Assembly (NCBI GenBank): GCA_964539825.1
Contig: CAZIKF010000018.1
Span: 1 to 64,000, forward strand
Reading direction: 5' to 3'
From: CAZIKF01 sp964539825
Lineage (GTDB): Bacteria; Muiribacteriota; UBA6191
Length of the DNA stretch: 64,000 nucleotides
Every line of letters starts with the position of its first letter. Position 1 is the stretch's first letter. Below are positions 52,562 to 62,078 of this stretch, piece by piece. Below the pieces are notes generated by a model. It was not told the origin of the DNA. It searched no databases and worked only from the letters and a program-made list of their open reading frames with translations. A program made the position numbers and the translations under genes.

Positions 52562-53358
52562 AATCCTTTTTTGAAATGTGGGGTAGAACCATGGAGGTTA
52601 AGTGGTCGAACCTGATGACCTACAGACTTAACTTCTTCCTGCAGGTCTTTGGCCCCGCCCTGGTTTTCTTCTTCATTAAGTACAATCTATGGTCTTCCAT
52701 TTATGGCGCGAACCCCACTGCCGTCATCCAGGGCTATGATTTTCAAGCCATGATCGCCTACCAGGTGTGGGTGTTGGTGATTCAGCTACTCGGCCAGGGT
52801 AACGATAGTATGAATCTATCTGAGGACATCCGCCTGGGTCGAATTTCTTCGTATTTGATCTACCCCTTCGACTTTTGGAAATTTCATACAGCAGGTTTCC
52901 TGGCCTTTCAGGGGATGCAGTTTTTATTGTGCACTGTGCTTCTATGCAGTGTGTTGGCCATGGGTTTCTTGGCAAATCTTCACTTCAATGCACTTTTACA
53001 GGGAGTCATACTCACCCTCCTGGTGGGCGGGTTATGGTTTACCCTTCAGTACCTGGTGGGACTCATGGCTTTCTGGCTTGAGGAAACCTGGATTTTAAGG
53101 GTGATCCTAATCATAGTGGCACAGTTTCTCTCAGGAGCTATTCTGCCCCTGGAACTCTATCCAAAATGGGTTCAATCAGCTTTGCTCTACACCCCCTTTC
53201 CTTATTTAACCTACCTGCCCGCAAGAGTGTTCATGGGTGATTCAGGGCTTTTTCTCTCCTCACTTTTGGTGGTGGGATTTTGGACACTGATTATGGCAGG
53301 GATCTGTACACTTGTCTGGAAACGCGGTCTCAGACTCTATACAGCGGCGGGAATGTGA
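52558..53358 (+). CDS. ABC-2 family permease, first subunit
   Basis: 266 residues with six hydrophobic segments. An N-terminal elbow (WGRTMEVKWSNLMTYRLNFF) precedes TM1, as in ABC-2 permeases of the ABC-2 membrane 6 type (DUF990). The periplasmic end has LPLELYPKWVQSALLYTPFP, conserved in this group. It pairs with the next protein to form the pore of an exporter. Overlaps both neighbours by one to four bases. Confidence 0.92.
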   Translation: MKSFFEMWGRTMEVKWSNLMTYRLNFFLQVFGPALVFFFIKYNLWSSIYGANPTAVIQGYDFQAMIAYQVWVLVIQLLGQGNDSMNLSEDIRLGRISSYLIYPFDFWKFHTAGFLAFQGMQFLLCTVLLCSVLAMGFLANLHFNALLQGVILTLLVGGLWFTLQYLVGLMAFWLEETWILRVILIIVAQFLSGAILPLELYPKWVQSALLYTPFPYLTYLPARVFMGDSGLFLSSLLVVGFWTLIMAGICTLVWKRGLRLYTAAGM

Positions 53359-54161
53359 TGGGCAGGATCTTTTCTACACTTGCTCACTACCTTGGTGTTT
53401 ACCGTGAATTTCTCAATACGAGTTTTTCCCAGGCATTGAGCTTTCGAGTTCACTTCATACTTTTGATCTTCATGGATCTCTTCTTTTACGCTAGCGCATT
53501 ACTTACTGTTGATTACCTCTACACTCATGTTGAGCAAATCGGGATCTGGAACCGTGAGCAGTTTCTTTTCTTCATTTCCTTCATGCTGGCCCTGGACCAT
53601 CTGCACATGACTTTTATTTCAGAGAGCTTCTGGAGTCTCTCGTTTGCCATCCGCAAGGGTGATCTGGATTTTCTCCTGGTGAAACCAATCAATACCATAT
53701 TTCATGTCTTCTTTCGCCACATCCGTCCTGCCAGCATGTGTAATCTACTTGTGACCTGGAGCCTGGTCATCTATTACGGAAGGGTTTGTGAACTCACCAT
53801 GGTGAGTTGGATCCTCCTGCCTTTTCTTCTTTTATTGGGACTCACTTTGCTGGTGAGCCTGGAAATCTTGATTAGTACCTCCATGTTCTGGCTGGTGGAA
53901 AGTTTTGGAATCAATTTTCTCAGGATGCAATTTCAACATCTTGCGCGCTGGCCGGACTTTGTTTACCAGACTTTCTCAAGACGTATTCTTACTTTCGTGA
54001 TTCCCATATTGTTGGTAGGCAATGCCCCCGTCCGGTTTCTCTTTAACGCTGAAGACTACTGGCTCCTCGTATGGCTTGCCATAATGCTCCTGATTATCTG
54101 GGTAATTGCCGCCAGGCTCTGGGATATGGGATTGAGGGCATATGAATCCGCCTCTAGTTGA
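53358..54161 (+). CDS. ABC-2 family permease, second subunit
   Basis: 267 residues from the ATG at 53358, which overlaps the preceding TGA (TGATG). Six hydrophobic segments; GDLDFLLVKPINTIFHVFFR is the conserved loop of the second DUF990-type subunit. Cargo is unknown; relatives export antibiotics, lipids or polysaccharide. The upstream frame to 53280 is a shadow. Confidence 0.92.
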   Translation: MGRIFSTLAHYLGVYREFLNTSFSQALSFRVHFILLIFMDLFFYASALLTVDYLYTHVEQIGIWNREQFLFFISFMLALDHLHMTFISESFWSLSFAIRKGDLDFLLVKPINTIFHVFFRHIRPASMCNLLVTWSLVIYYGRVCELTMVSWILLPFLLLLGLTLLVSLEILISTSMFWLVESFGINFLRMQFQHLARWPDFVYQTFSRRILTFVIPILLVGNAPVRFLFNAEDYWLLVWLAIMLLIIWVIAARLWDMGLRAYESASS

Positions 54162-54214
54162 GATTCTTGAGATCTGGACCTCTGATCTTGGTCCATATAT
54201 GATGGTTCTACTTT

Positions 54215-55315
54215 ATGCTTCGTGAAGTCTTCCGTCTTGTTCATGAAAACCTGGGGGCAAGCCCATCCTTTCGGATACCCTTTGCCGAAGATTCGCCCCT
54301 GGAGTCTTTGCGATCCTCCATCGATCTAGACCGAGACGAGATGCTAATCGGCACCTGGGAAAACTCAGCATCCAGTGAAACCCGCATCTTTGTAATCAGT
54401 TCCAAGTGCTTGAGAATTTCCCGTCGTGAAGAAGAAAGCAAGGTAGATTTTCAACTCCTGCCGTTCAGCGATATTGCTGGAGTGGAAACAAGAGCAGGAG
54501 CCGAGGAGATGCCGGACAGAATTTGTATCCAGCGAGCCTCTGGAGCTGAGACATGGCTGCGGGCTACGGGCGTCACAGAAGAAGATGAAACTGCCCTGAT
54601 GGTTGATTTTATCGAGGCCATCGCAAAGCTTTCCCTTCAGAGTGAAAAATCCCAATCCCCTGTAGCTCTATTTACCTTGAATACACAGCTTTTCTCCCAC
54701 GCAAAGGGTGGCCGAAGCTCCCCCTTTTGGACAGGATACCGGGCCAAACTTCGTTGCCCTGGAGGAATCCTACCCATCAGGTTTGACGCGACCTTATTGC
54801 TTGAAAAGAGAAAGAGCGTCCGTCCGGGGGACAAGTTCCGATGTCGTGCCTGGATTCGGGAACCCGAGAAACTTCCCCGGGATCTCTTCCCCGGTGATGA
54901 GCTCTATCTTGAGGAAAACAAGCAGCGCATTGGTGTCAGCACCATTGAAGAATCCTGCAATCTGGTTCTGGAACCAACCCAGGCTCCATTCCAAATCCTG
55001 TATGAACTACAAGACAAAAACCATCAAACCACGCCTACATGGCATCGCTTTAAGTCAATTATAGAGATCAAGGGATCAAAGATTCAGACAGAACAGGACT
55101 TTTACGACTCGCTCTACCAGTTCAGCCAGGACCCCGGTGAGAGACCTACAAATCTAAGCACTCTTTGGAAATGGCTGGGATGCCAGGTAGAACATCCCTG
55201 CCTATTCCGGTGGACTGAGTTCGATCAAAGTTCCGTCAGTCTTAGAAGAAAGCTGCCTCCCCTACTCAATCTTTTATTAGAAGCAAAATTAGCTGACCTG
55301 AGATTTCGGCTTTAG
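54215..55315 (+). CDS. PH-like / EF-Tu domain 3-like / barstar-like fusion protein
   Basis: 366 residues, no signal peptide. Residues about 40-135 look like a bacterial PH/GRAM-type beta domain (RIFVISSKCLRISRREEE, LLPFSDIAGVETR). Residues 150-245 follow EF-Tu domain III: ALFTLNTQLFSHAKGGRSSP, FWTGYRAKL (EF-Tu: EGGRHTPFFNGYRPQ), VRPGDK and GVSTI (EF-Tu MPGDN, VGAGVV). Residues 279-366 resemble barstar, the barnase inhibitor: IKGSKIQTEQDFYDSL, NLSTLWKWLGCQVEHPCLF, RWTEFDQS, LLLEAKLADLRFRL (barstar: NLDALWDCL...W.QF...REAK). It has no GTPase domain. The domain set suggests an inhibitor or immunity-type binder tied to RNA or translation factors. It lies 9 bases before nhaC. Confidence 0.65.
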   Translation: MLREVFRLVHENLGASPSFRIPFAEDSPLESLRSSIDLDRDEMLIGTWENSASSETRIFVISSKCLRISRREEESKVDFQLLPFSDIAGVETRAGAEEMPDRICIQRASGAETWLRATGVTEEDETALMVDFIEAIAKLSLQSEKSQSPVALFTLNTQLFSHAKGGRSSPFWTGYRAKLRCPGGILPIRFDATLLLEKRKSVRPGDKFRCRAWIREPEKLPRDLFPGDELYLEENKQRIGVSTIEESCNLVLEPTQAPFQILYELQDKNHQTTPTWHRFKSIIEIKGSKIQTEQDFYDSLYQFSQDPGERPTNLSTLWKWLGCQVEHPCLFRWTEFDQSSVSLRRKLPPLLNLLLEAKLADLRFRL

Positions 55316-55324
55316 GAGAAACTG

Positions 55325-56794
55325 ATGAACCAATCCACTCCACGCCCCTCACTGGCACTTTCCTTTGTACCGGTTTTGTTTCTCATCGCATTGTTGGTAA
55401 TAAACGTGATTCTCTTCAAAGATGATGCCACCGGTGGACCCAATCAGCTAGCCTTGCTCATTGCAGGAGCCTTCACTATCGCGCTCGGAGCCTTCGTGTT
55501 AAAGGTCCCCTATCAACATATGGAAGACCATATTGTTGAATCCATCCGACGCGCCATTCAGGCCTGCCTGATATTGCTCGTGGTGGGTGCTCTAATTGGT
55601 ACCTGGATTCAGAGTGGAATCGTACCCACGATGATCTATTACGGTCTTAAAATAATTGAGCCGACCTGGTTTTTACCAGTAGCCTGTCTCTCCTGTGCAC
55701 TGGTATCAGTCTCAACGGGAAGCAGTTGGTCAACGAGCGGAACTCTTGGGATTGCGTTGATTGGAATCGGTCATACCCTGGGAATCCCTATTGGTATGGT
55801 GGCCGGTGCAGTCATCTCGGGGGCATATTTTGGGGACAAGATGTCTCCCCTTTCAGATACTACCAACCTGGCACCTGCCATGGCTGGAACTGATCTCTTC
55901 ACCCATATTCGGCATATGGTTTATACCTCAGGTCCGGCAATCTTAATCTCTCTGGTCGCCTTTACCATTATAGGTCTCTTTTACCAGGGAGCTACCATGG
56001 AGTCAGGAGATGTACAGGCCACGCTACAACTGATGGAATCCAAGTTCAACATTGGACTTCACCTGTTTCTCGCTCCGTTAATGGTTCTTGTTCTAGTGGG
56101 ATTGAGAACTCCCGCATTCCCAGCTCTAATCCTTGGTGCTCTGATTGGAGGAGTCTTTTCAGTTCTTTTTCAGGCGGAACATCTCTCAGGGGGAGGGGCG
56201 CTGACCATGACGCAGGCCTATATGGAAGTCATCAAGGTAGCTCATTCGGGCTTTCACATAGAAACTGGAAATACCCTGATAGACAGTCTATTTTCCCGGG
56301 GCGGAATGTCCAGCATGCTCTCCACTGTGTGGCTGATTCTCATGGCCATGATCTTCGGAGGTACAATGGAGGCCACAGGAATGCTTGATCGATTGGCAGG
56401 TGCGATCCTGTCAATGGTGCATGGGGCAGGTAGTTTGATTGGTTCGGTACTTGGCACCTGTCTGCTCATGAATATGACTGCCTGTGATCAATACCTGGCC
56501 ATCGTAGTACCGGGAAGAATGTACAAGAAGGCCTTTGATGACTATGGTTTACACCCAAAAAATCTCTCCAGGTCCCTGGAGGATGCCGGTACGGTTACAT
56601 CGGTACTGATCCCCTGGAACTCTGGAGGTGCCTATCATAGCTCAGTGCTGGGTGTACCTACTCTGACCTACTTGCCCTATTGCTTTTTTAATATCCTAAG
56701 CCCCCTTGTCTCCCTCTTCCTTGCTTCTATGGACTGGACGATTGAGCGAATGGTTGTGGAGGACTCTCAAAGAGAAGACGGTCCGGTAGCATAA
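55325..56794 (+). CDS. nhaC: Na+/H+ antiporter NhaC family
   Basis: 489 residues with about 11-12 transmembrane segments. NhaC features include CALVSVSTGSSWSTSGTLGI, AGAVISGAYFGDKMSPLSDT, TNLAPAMAGTDLFTHIRHM and LIPWNSGGAYHSSVLGVPT. Exchanges cytoplasmic Na+ for H+ in alkaline or saline conditions. SD AGGAG precedes the ATG. It probably shares a transcript with the barstar-like fusion gene and the PD40 gene. Confidence 0.94.
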   Translation: MNQSTPRPSLALSFVPVLFLIALLVINVILFKDDATGGPNQLALLIAGAFTIALGAFVLKVPYQHMEDHIVESIRRAIQACLILLVVGALIGTWIQSGIVPTMIYYGLKIIEPTWFLPVACLSCALVSVSTGSSWSTSGTLGIALIGIGHTLGIPIGMVAGAVISGAYFGDKMSPLSDTTNLAPAMAGTDLFTHIRHMVYTSGPAILISLVAFTIIGLFYQGATMESGDVQATLQLMESKFNIGLHLFLAPLMVLVLVGLRTPAFPALILGALIGGVFSVLFQAEHLSGGGALTMTQAYMEVIKVAHSGFHIETGNTLIDSLFSRGGMSSMLSTVWLILMAMIFGGTMEATGMLDRLAGAILSMVHGAGSLIGSVLGTCLLMNMTACDQYLAIVVPGRMYKKAFDDYGLHPKNLSRSLEDAGTVTSVLIPWNSGGAYHSSVLGVPTLTYLPYCFFNILSPLVSLFLASMDWTIERMVVEDSQREDGPVA

Positions 56795-56811
56795 GCGCAA
56801 AAGGATACAAG

Positions 56812-57912
56812 ATGAACCATAGAAAACGAATCACCACTATTCTCATATTCTCGCTCTGGTCCTGGACCGGTCCTCACAACTTAGGTGCCGAAGACAAGCA
56901 AAATGTTAAAGCCCCTGCCTTCAGGGACAAACATATGCTCAATATCACCCAACTTACTTTTGAGGGTGACAATGGCGAGGCTTACTTCAGTTCAAACGGC
57001 GAACAGTTGATTTACCAATCAAACCGGGGCGGACAGAAATGTGACAAAATCTGGACCATGAATATCGACGGCTCCAACAAGAAACAGGTCAGCCCTTCAA
57101 TGGGCGCTCACACCTGCTCTTTCTTCTACCCGGACAATCAGCATATTGTGTTTGCCTCTACCAGCCACCTGAAGGGAGATTGTCCCAAGAAGCCAAAACT
57201 TCCCAAGAAGGTACGCTATGCCTGGCCTCTACATCCTTATAGCATCTATAGAGCAAAGATAGATGGCAGTGAACTGACGAAACTCACGCAGAATCCTAAG
57301 TATGATGCCGAGCCGATCGTCTCTTCAGACGGTAAAAAAATAGTATTTGGCTCTCAGCGTGAGGGCAATTTTGATATCTATATCATGGATGCGGACGGAT
57401 CAAATGTCAGTAGACTGACCGATACCCTCGGCTATGACGGAGGGCCATGGTTTTCGCCTGATGGGAAAAAAATCGCGTGGAGATCCTGGTATCCCCGAAC
57501 CGATGAAGAGAAGGCCCAGTGGCGCAACAATATGGATAAGAACTATATCGAAGCCACCCCGCTGGACATCTGGGTCATGAACACAGATGGCTCTAAGAAG
57601 AGGCGTCTAACCAATAATGGTGCTACCAACTGGGCACCATCGTGGCATCCCGATGGCAAGCGAATTATCTTCTCGAGCAATATGGATGACTGGCATGAGA
57701 AATACAAGGGATATGGACACAATTTTGAGATCTACATGGTCCATACGGAAAGCGGCAGCCTGGAGAGAATTACCTTCAACACTGTTTTTGATAGTTTTCC
57801 CATGTTCTCGTCCGATGGTAAAAAGTTGGCTTTCGGTTCCAATCGAAATGCCACCAATCCGAGAGCAACGGATATCTTCATCGCGGATTGGAATGAATCA
57901 GACTCTAGATAG
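56812..57912 (+). CDS. exported TolB/PD40 beta-propeller protein
   Basis: 366 residues with a signal peptide (ITTILIFSLWSWTG). At least five PD40/WD40-like repeats with the typical 'SPDGKKI(A/V)F.S...GN.DIY.M..DGS' pattern: SSNGEQLIYQSNRGG, SSDGKKIVFGSQREGNFDIY, SPDGKKIAWRS, HPDGKRIIFSSN and SSDGKKLAFGSNRNA. Periplasmic interaction or recognition module like TolB without its N-terminal domain. The next gene begins 13 bases after the stop, and proteases are often paired with such propellers. Confidence 0.88.
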   Translation: MNHRKRITTILIFSLWSWTGPHNLGAEDKQNVKAPAFRDKHMLNITQLTFEGDNGEAYFSSNGEQLIYQSNRGGQKCDKIWTMNIDGSNKKQVSPSMGAHTCSFFYPDNQHIVFASTSHLKGDCPKKPKLPKKVRYAWPLHPYSIYRAKIDGSELTKLTQNPKYDAEPIVSSDGKKIVFGSQREGNFDIYIMDADGSNVSRLTDTLGYDGGPWFSPDGKKIAWRSWYPRTDEEKAQWRNNMDKNYIEATPLDIWVMNTDGSKKRRLTNNGATNWAPSWHPDGKRIIFSSNMDDWHEKYKGYGHNFEIYMVHTESGSLERITFNTVFDSFPMFSSDGKKLAFGSNRNATNPRATDIFIADWNESDSR

Positions 57913-57925
57913 GCATAACCTGCTT

Positions 57926-60900
57926 ATGAAATATACTTTTTTTCCTGCCCTGGTGTTTTCCCTGGGAGTGCTATACCAGCCCCTGGCTCAGACTGTGGAG
58001 AAAACCATAGAGCATACCCTGAGCATCAGGCTAAGCCCTGACTATCATCACATTGGGATCAAAGATCAAATTACCCTACCCCCTGACTTTCCTCAGATAA
58101 TGACTTTCTCACTGCATCGGGCCCTGCGGGTTAGTTCTACAACAGAAAATATAGATATTGAATTGATTCGCGCTGAGAAAAAGAACATCTACAATGAATA
58201 CAGGCTAAATCTTCCTGCTCATTTACGAATCTTTAACCTGATCTACGATGGCACGATCGATCATCCTCTAGAAGCATACGGCAAAGAGCAGGCGCGGGGA
58301 TTCAGAGACAGCCCGGGGACAATCAGTTCCGAGGGAGTTTACCTTGCCGGTAGTACCTACTGGTATCCCCAGTTCAAAGGCCATGAGAAGTTAACTTTCC
58401 AACTAAACGCGATTCTTCCTGGGGGATGGAGTGCTGTGAGCCAGGGAAAGGGCTCGCAAGAAACCAGGGAGGGAAACCTCGTTGAGATGAATTGGGAATC
58501 AAGCTCAAAGCAGGAAGAAATATTTCTAATTGCCGCCCCCTTTCATCAATACCACCGTGTTGCGGGAAGAGTGGCGGCCCAGGTGTATCTGCGGGAACCA
58601 GATGAAAAACTCGCAAACAAATACCTCGATGCTACCAGTCTCTATTTGAAAATGTATGAAGATCTTCTGGGAGAGTATCCCTATTCCAAATTTGCCCTGG
58701 TTGAGAACTTCTGGGAAACCGGTTTTGGAATGCCGTCCTTTACCCTTTTGGGTTCCAAGGTCATCCGTCTGCCCTTTATTCTCCACTCCTCCTATCCCCA
58801 CGAGATTTTGCATAACTGGTGGGGTAACGGAGTCTATGTAGACTATGCCAGCGGAAATTGGTGCGAAGGACTAACAGCCTATCTCGCGGATCACCTGATC
58901 AAAGAGCAGCGAGATCAAGGAGTCGGTCATCGACAACAGAGTCTCCAAAAGTATACTGACTATGCCCTGGAAGGCCGTGATTTCTCTCTGGCGAATTTTA
59001 GCAGCCGCCACAGTTCCGCGTCTGAGGCAGTCGGTTATGGGAAGGCTATGATGCTTTTTCATATGATCAGGCTGGAATTAGGAGATGAGCTATTCATCAA
59101 GGCCCTTCGTGAGTTCTATGAAGAGAACCGCTTTAAGAGAGCCTCCTTTGCTGATTTGCGCCTGAGTTTTGAAAAGGCCGTAAATAGGCCGATAGGAAAT
59201 TTGTTTTCCCAGTGGGTGAATCGAGTTGGAGCCCCGGCATTACAGCTGGCAGAGGTTAATTCAAAAAAACAAGATGATGGATCGCAGCTTGATTTTGAAC
59301 TGCGTCAAATCCAGGCTGATACGGCCTATCACTTACGCATACCGGTGGCTATAACTCTTGAAGGGAATGAACAGACCCATCAGACCATCCTCAGGATGAG
59401 TAAGAAGCAACAGCATTTCACATTGAAACTGCCTGCCAGGCCAGTACGCATCGATGTGGATCCTGAATTCGACTTGTTTCGCGCCCTGGACATCAAGGAG
59501 ACACCGCCGGCGTTTACCCAGCTATTTGGCAGTAAGAGAATGTTGGTGGTGTTACCTCGTGGCTCAGAACCGGGACTCAAATCGAGTTGGCAAGCCTTCG
59601 CGGAAGATCTCGCGAAAATGGGACCTGATAGCGTTAAAACAGCATGGGACGATGAATTGGAGACATTGCCTGAAGACCAGGCCGTTGCAGTACTGGGTTG
59701 GAGGAATCGTTATGCTCAAGAAGTGATAGAGGCGTTATCGAAGCACCCTGTGAGTTTTGGCTCCAATAGTCTTAAATTAGAAAAAACAGAGATTTCTCAT
59801 GCTAATCATGCGGTTGCTCTCACTTTCAGACCTGCTGGAAATGAGTCTTTTGCACGGGCATTTATTGCCGCGGATCTCCCTGAATCCTTACCCGGCCTTG
59901 GTCGCAAGCTACCCCACTATCATAAATACAGTTACCTGACTTTTTCAGGAACTGAACCTCAAAACAGGATTAAAGGGCGATGGCCTGTAACCCGGTCTCC
60001 AATGACTGCGCATCTAATCAAAGGTGCTGAACTGGGGCAGTTGAAAAAACGAGAAGCTCTAACCCGGCCACCTGCTGTTTTTGATTCCTCCCGAATGATG
60101 AAATCCATTGAGTTTCTAGCCGGTGAGGAATTACAGGGTCGAGGTTTTGGAGATCCTGGTCTGGACCAGGCCGCAGATTATATCTCCAAGGGTTTTCGCG
60201 AGGCTGGGTTAGAACCGTTTTCAAAAGAGACCGCGTCGTTCATTCAGAGTTGGAAGGAGCGGGGAGGTGAACCTGATCGAGAAGCCCTTTTGAAGAATGT
60301 GATTGGCTTTATCCCTGCCGCCAATTCTGAATTTGATGCTGAAAGTGTTGTGATTGGAGCCCATTATGACCACCTTGGCAGAGGCTGGCCAGATGTAAGG
60401 AGCGAGAATAAGGGCCTGGTTCATTATGGGGCCGATGATAACGCCAGTGGAGTCGCGATACTCATGGAACTCGCCCAGGTTCTGGGCAAGAGTCTGAAGC
60501 CAGAACGTAATATCGTGTTCGCGGCATTCAGCGAAGAGGAATCAGGACGAAGAGGATCTAAACACTACATTAAGCATCAAAAGAGGTTCCCGGCTGAGAA
60601 GATTATTGGGATGATCAACCTGGATACGGTTGGTAGATTGGAGAAGAAAAAGCTACTAGTGCTGGGTACGGATTCAGCCAGGGAATGGCCTCACATTTTC
60701 AGAGGAATAGGCTATGTTACCGGCATCCCCATCGCCATGGTTTCCCAAAAACTTGATTCTAGTGACCACACCAGTTTTCATGAGGTTGGAGTTCCAGCGG
60801 TGCAGCTTTTTTCAGGAGCCAACCTGGACTATCATCGTCCAACTGATACAGCCGAGAAGATTGATCTTGAAGGACTCATTAAGGTGGCTACCGTGACCAA

Positions 60901-61258
60901 AGAGGCCCTGGAGTACCTGGCTGGCCGAAAAGAGCCGATGAATATCACCCTGCAAGGAGCAAAGAGCCAAAAAGCTGGACCAGGGAGAACTAGTCGAAAG
61001 GTAAGCCTCGGTAGTATCCCCGACTTCACCTACCGGGGAACCGGCTATAGGCTGGAGGGTACAGTACCCGGATCACCCGCTGAACGTGCCGGTCTGAAAA
61101 AGGGCGACATCATCATAAGAACAAACGGCATCAATATCTCCAGTCTCAGGGACCTCTCCAAGATTCTAAAAACAATGCAGCCCGGCCAGAAGATCTCGAT
61201 CACCTACAAGCGGCTGGATGAAGTGACCACCTCAAGCACGATCCTGGAGGCTAAGTAA
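57926..61258 (+). CDS. M1 aminopeptidase - M28 peptidase - PDZ fusion
   Basis: About 1110 residues from the ATG at 57926; the longer frame overlaps the PD40 gene and lacks a signal. Signal peptide (YTFFPALVFSLGVLYQPLAQ). M1 domain: HEILHNWWGN at 292 with the third ligand in NWCEGLTAYL (Glu314). M28 domain from about residue 720: VIGAHYDHLG, HYGADDNASGVAIL, AFSEEESGRRGSKH, INLDTVGR and DYHRPTDTAEKI, with the zinc ligands in place. C-terminal PDZ (about 1028-1110; VPGSPAERAGLKKGDIIIRT). Two different metallo-exopeptidases in one exported chain suggest step-wise peptide degradation outside the cytoplasm. Confidence 0.9.
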   Translation: MKYTFFPALVFSLGVLYQPLAQTVEKTIEHTLSIRLSPDYHHIGIKDQITLPPDFPQIMTFSLHRALRVSSTTENIDIELIRAEKKNIYNEYRLNLPAHLRIFNLIYDGTIDHPLEAYGKEQARGFRDSPGTISSEGVYLAGSTYWYPQFKGHEKLTFQLNAILPGGWSAVSQGKGSQETREGNLVEMNWESSSKQEEIFLIAAPFHQYHRVAGRVAAQVYLREPDEKLANKYLDATSLYLKMYEDLLGEYPYSKFALVENFWETGFGMPSFTLLGSKVIRLPFILHSSYPHEILHNWWGNGVYVDYASGNWCEGLTAYLADHLIKEQRDQGVGHRQQSLQKYTDYALEGRDFSLANFSSRHSSASEAVGYGKAMMLFHMIRLELGDELFIKALREFYEENRFKRASFADLRLSFEKAVNRPIGNLFSQWVNRVGAPALQLAEVNSKKQDDGSQLDFELRQIQADTAYHLRIPVAITLEGNEQTHQTILRMSKKQQHFTLKLPARPVRIDVDPEFDLFRALDIKETPPAFTQLFGSKRMLVVLPRGSEPGLKSSWQAFAEDLAKMGPDSVKTAWDDELETLPEDQAVAVLGWRNRYAQEVIEALSKHPVSFGSNSLKLEKTEISHANHAVALTFRPAGNESFARAFIAADLPESLPGLGRKLPHYHKYSYLTFSGTEPQNRIKGRWPVTRSPMTAHLIKGAELGQLKKREALTRPPAVFDSSRMMKSIEFLAGEELQGRGFGDPGLDQAADYISKGFREAGLEPFSKETASFIQSWKERGGEPDREALLKNVIGFIPAANSEFDAESVVIGAHYDHLGRGWPDVRSENKGLVHYGADDNASGVAILMELAQVLGKSLKPERNIVFAAFSEEESGRRGSKHYIKHQKRFPAEKIIGMINLDTVGRLEKKKLLVLGTDSAREWPHIFRGIGYVTGIPIAMVSQKLDSSDHTSFHEVGVPAVQLFSGANLDYHRPTDTAEKIDLEGLIKVATVTKEALEYLAGRKEPMNITLQGAKSQKAGPGRTSRKVSLGSIPDFTYRGTGYRLEGTVPGSPAERAGLKKGDIIIRTNGINISSLRDLSKILKTMQPGQKISITYKRLDEVTTSSTILEAK

Positions 61259-61302
61259 TCCAGGTCTTGAGGTCGAGACACACTACCGCGCTCTTTTTAG
61301 CG

Positions 61303-61539
61303 TTAATCTCCTATTTCTAATCCTTCAATTCGCTTCTGGAAGATAGGACCGTAGAGGTCCCTGAAATCCTCAATGAACTGACAGATTTGTTCACGAGATA
61401 AAGACTTGGCTCTTTCCAAGTCTTCAGGATCAAAATACTGGATCGGTCTGAGACTTTGTATCAGTTTCCGACGCTGGAGATATCTCTCTATAGCTTCATC
61501 CTTACTTTGCGCAGAATGTTTTTCTCTCTTACTCTTCAT
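61303..61539 (-). CDS. small charged protein, partner of the nucleotidyltransferase
   Basis: 78 residues, highly charged and mostly helical (SKDEAIERYLQRRKLIQSL; LSREQICQFIEDFRDLYGPI). No recognised domain. The start overlaps the stop of the nucleotidyltransferase gene by four bases. Size and coupling fit an antitoxin or substrate partner; this is inferred from context only. Confidence 0.65.
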   Translation of the reverse strand: MKSKREKHSAQSKDEAIERYLQRRKLIQSLRPIQYFDPEDLERAKSLSREQICQFIEDFRDLYGPIFQKRIEGLEIGD

Positions 61540-62078
61540 GATTTGCTCTTTATCGATTCCAGAACTCGAACATCTTCGATATCCTGGCTTCGTCCGGATT
61601 CCTTTTTCATACTGACCAATGACTCACGAGTAAGGATAGGGACAAATACACCACCTACTACTTCCTTCTCAAATTCCAGTTTCGATAAATCCTTAAAGAT
61701 GAGCAAATCCACACTTTGGATAGGATTCGAAGGATTCACAAAATTCCATGCCAGCAGATTTCTATCCCTTATATAAGAATCCAAGTTATCAAATACTTCT
61801 GAAACACTGACAGGGATTGACGATTTCAAGCCAAGCCCTTTCAAAGCCTCAAATGCTCTTTGATAGTTTTCTACATCCCTGAGTAGTACAAAGTCCAAAT
61901 CAAAGGTACCCCTGGGGGCTCCGTGAAAGGCAACCGCATGACCTCCAGCCAGGGCAAACTCAACACCTGCCGCCTGAAAAGCCCTCGAGACTTCAATTAA
62001 AAACATATGAAAAGTATACAGTAAAGCAAGTGGTTCACCCACTAGTAGGTTCATCCTTCTTGAATTCACTTCATTCAA
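61536..62078 (-). CDS. nucleotidyltransferase-fold protein (AbiEii/MNT-like)
   Basis: 180 residues. FALAGGHAVAFHGAPRGTFD and LDFVLL match the 'GG.A...hG..R.T.DiD' core of minimal and AbiEii-type nucleotidyltransferases, with both catalytic Asp residues (DLD) and a later SVDLLIF (third acidic residue). The C-terminal GRSQDIEDVRVL is also typical ('R..KD..D...L'). Such proteins nucleotidylate tRNA, proteins or partners and are common toxins in toxin-antitoxin and abortive-infection systems. Four-base overlaps on both sides give a tight three-gene operon. Confidence 0.8.
   Translation of the reverse strand: MNEVNSRRMNLLVGEPLALLYTFHMFLIEVSRAFQAAGVEFALAGGHAVAFHGAPRGTFDLDFVLLRDVENYQRAFEALKGLGLKSSIPVSVSEVFDNLDSYIRDRNLLAWNFVNPSNPIQSVDLLIFKDLSKLEFEKEVVGGVFVPILTRESLVSMKKESGRSQDIEDVRVLESIKSKS

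Noticed and set aside
57617..57925. N-terminal extension of the M1-M28 peptidase
   Set aside because: It overlaps the PD40 coding sequence in another frame and the true signal peptide begins at 57926.
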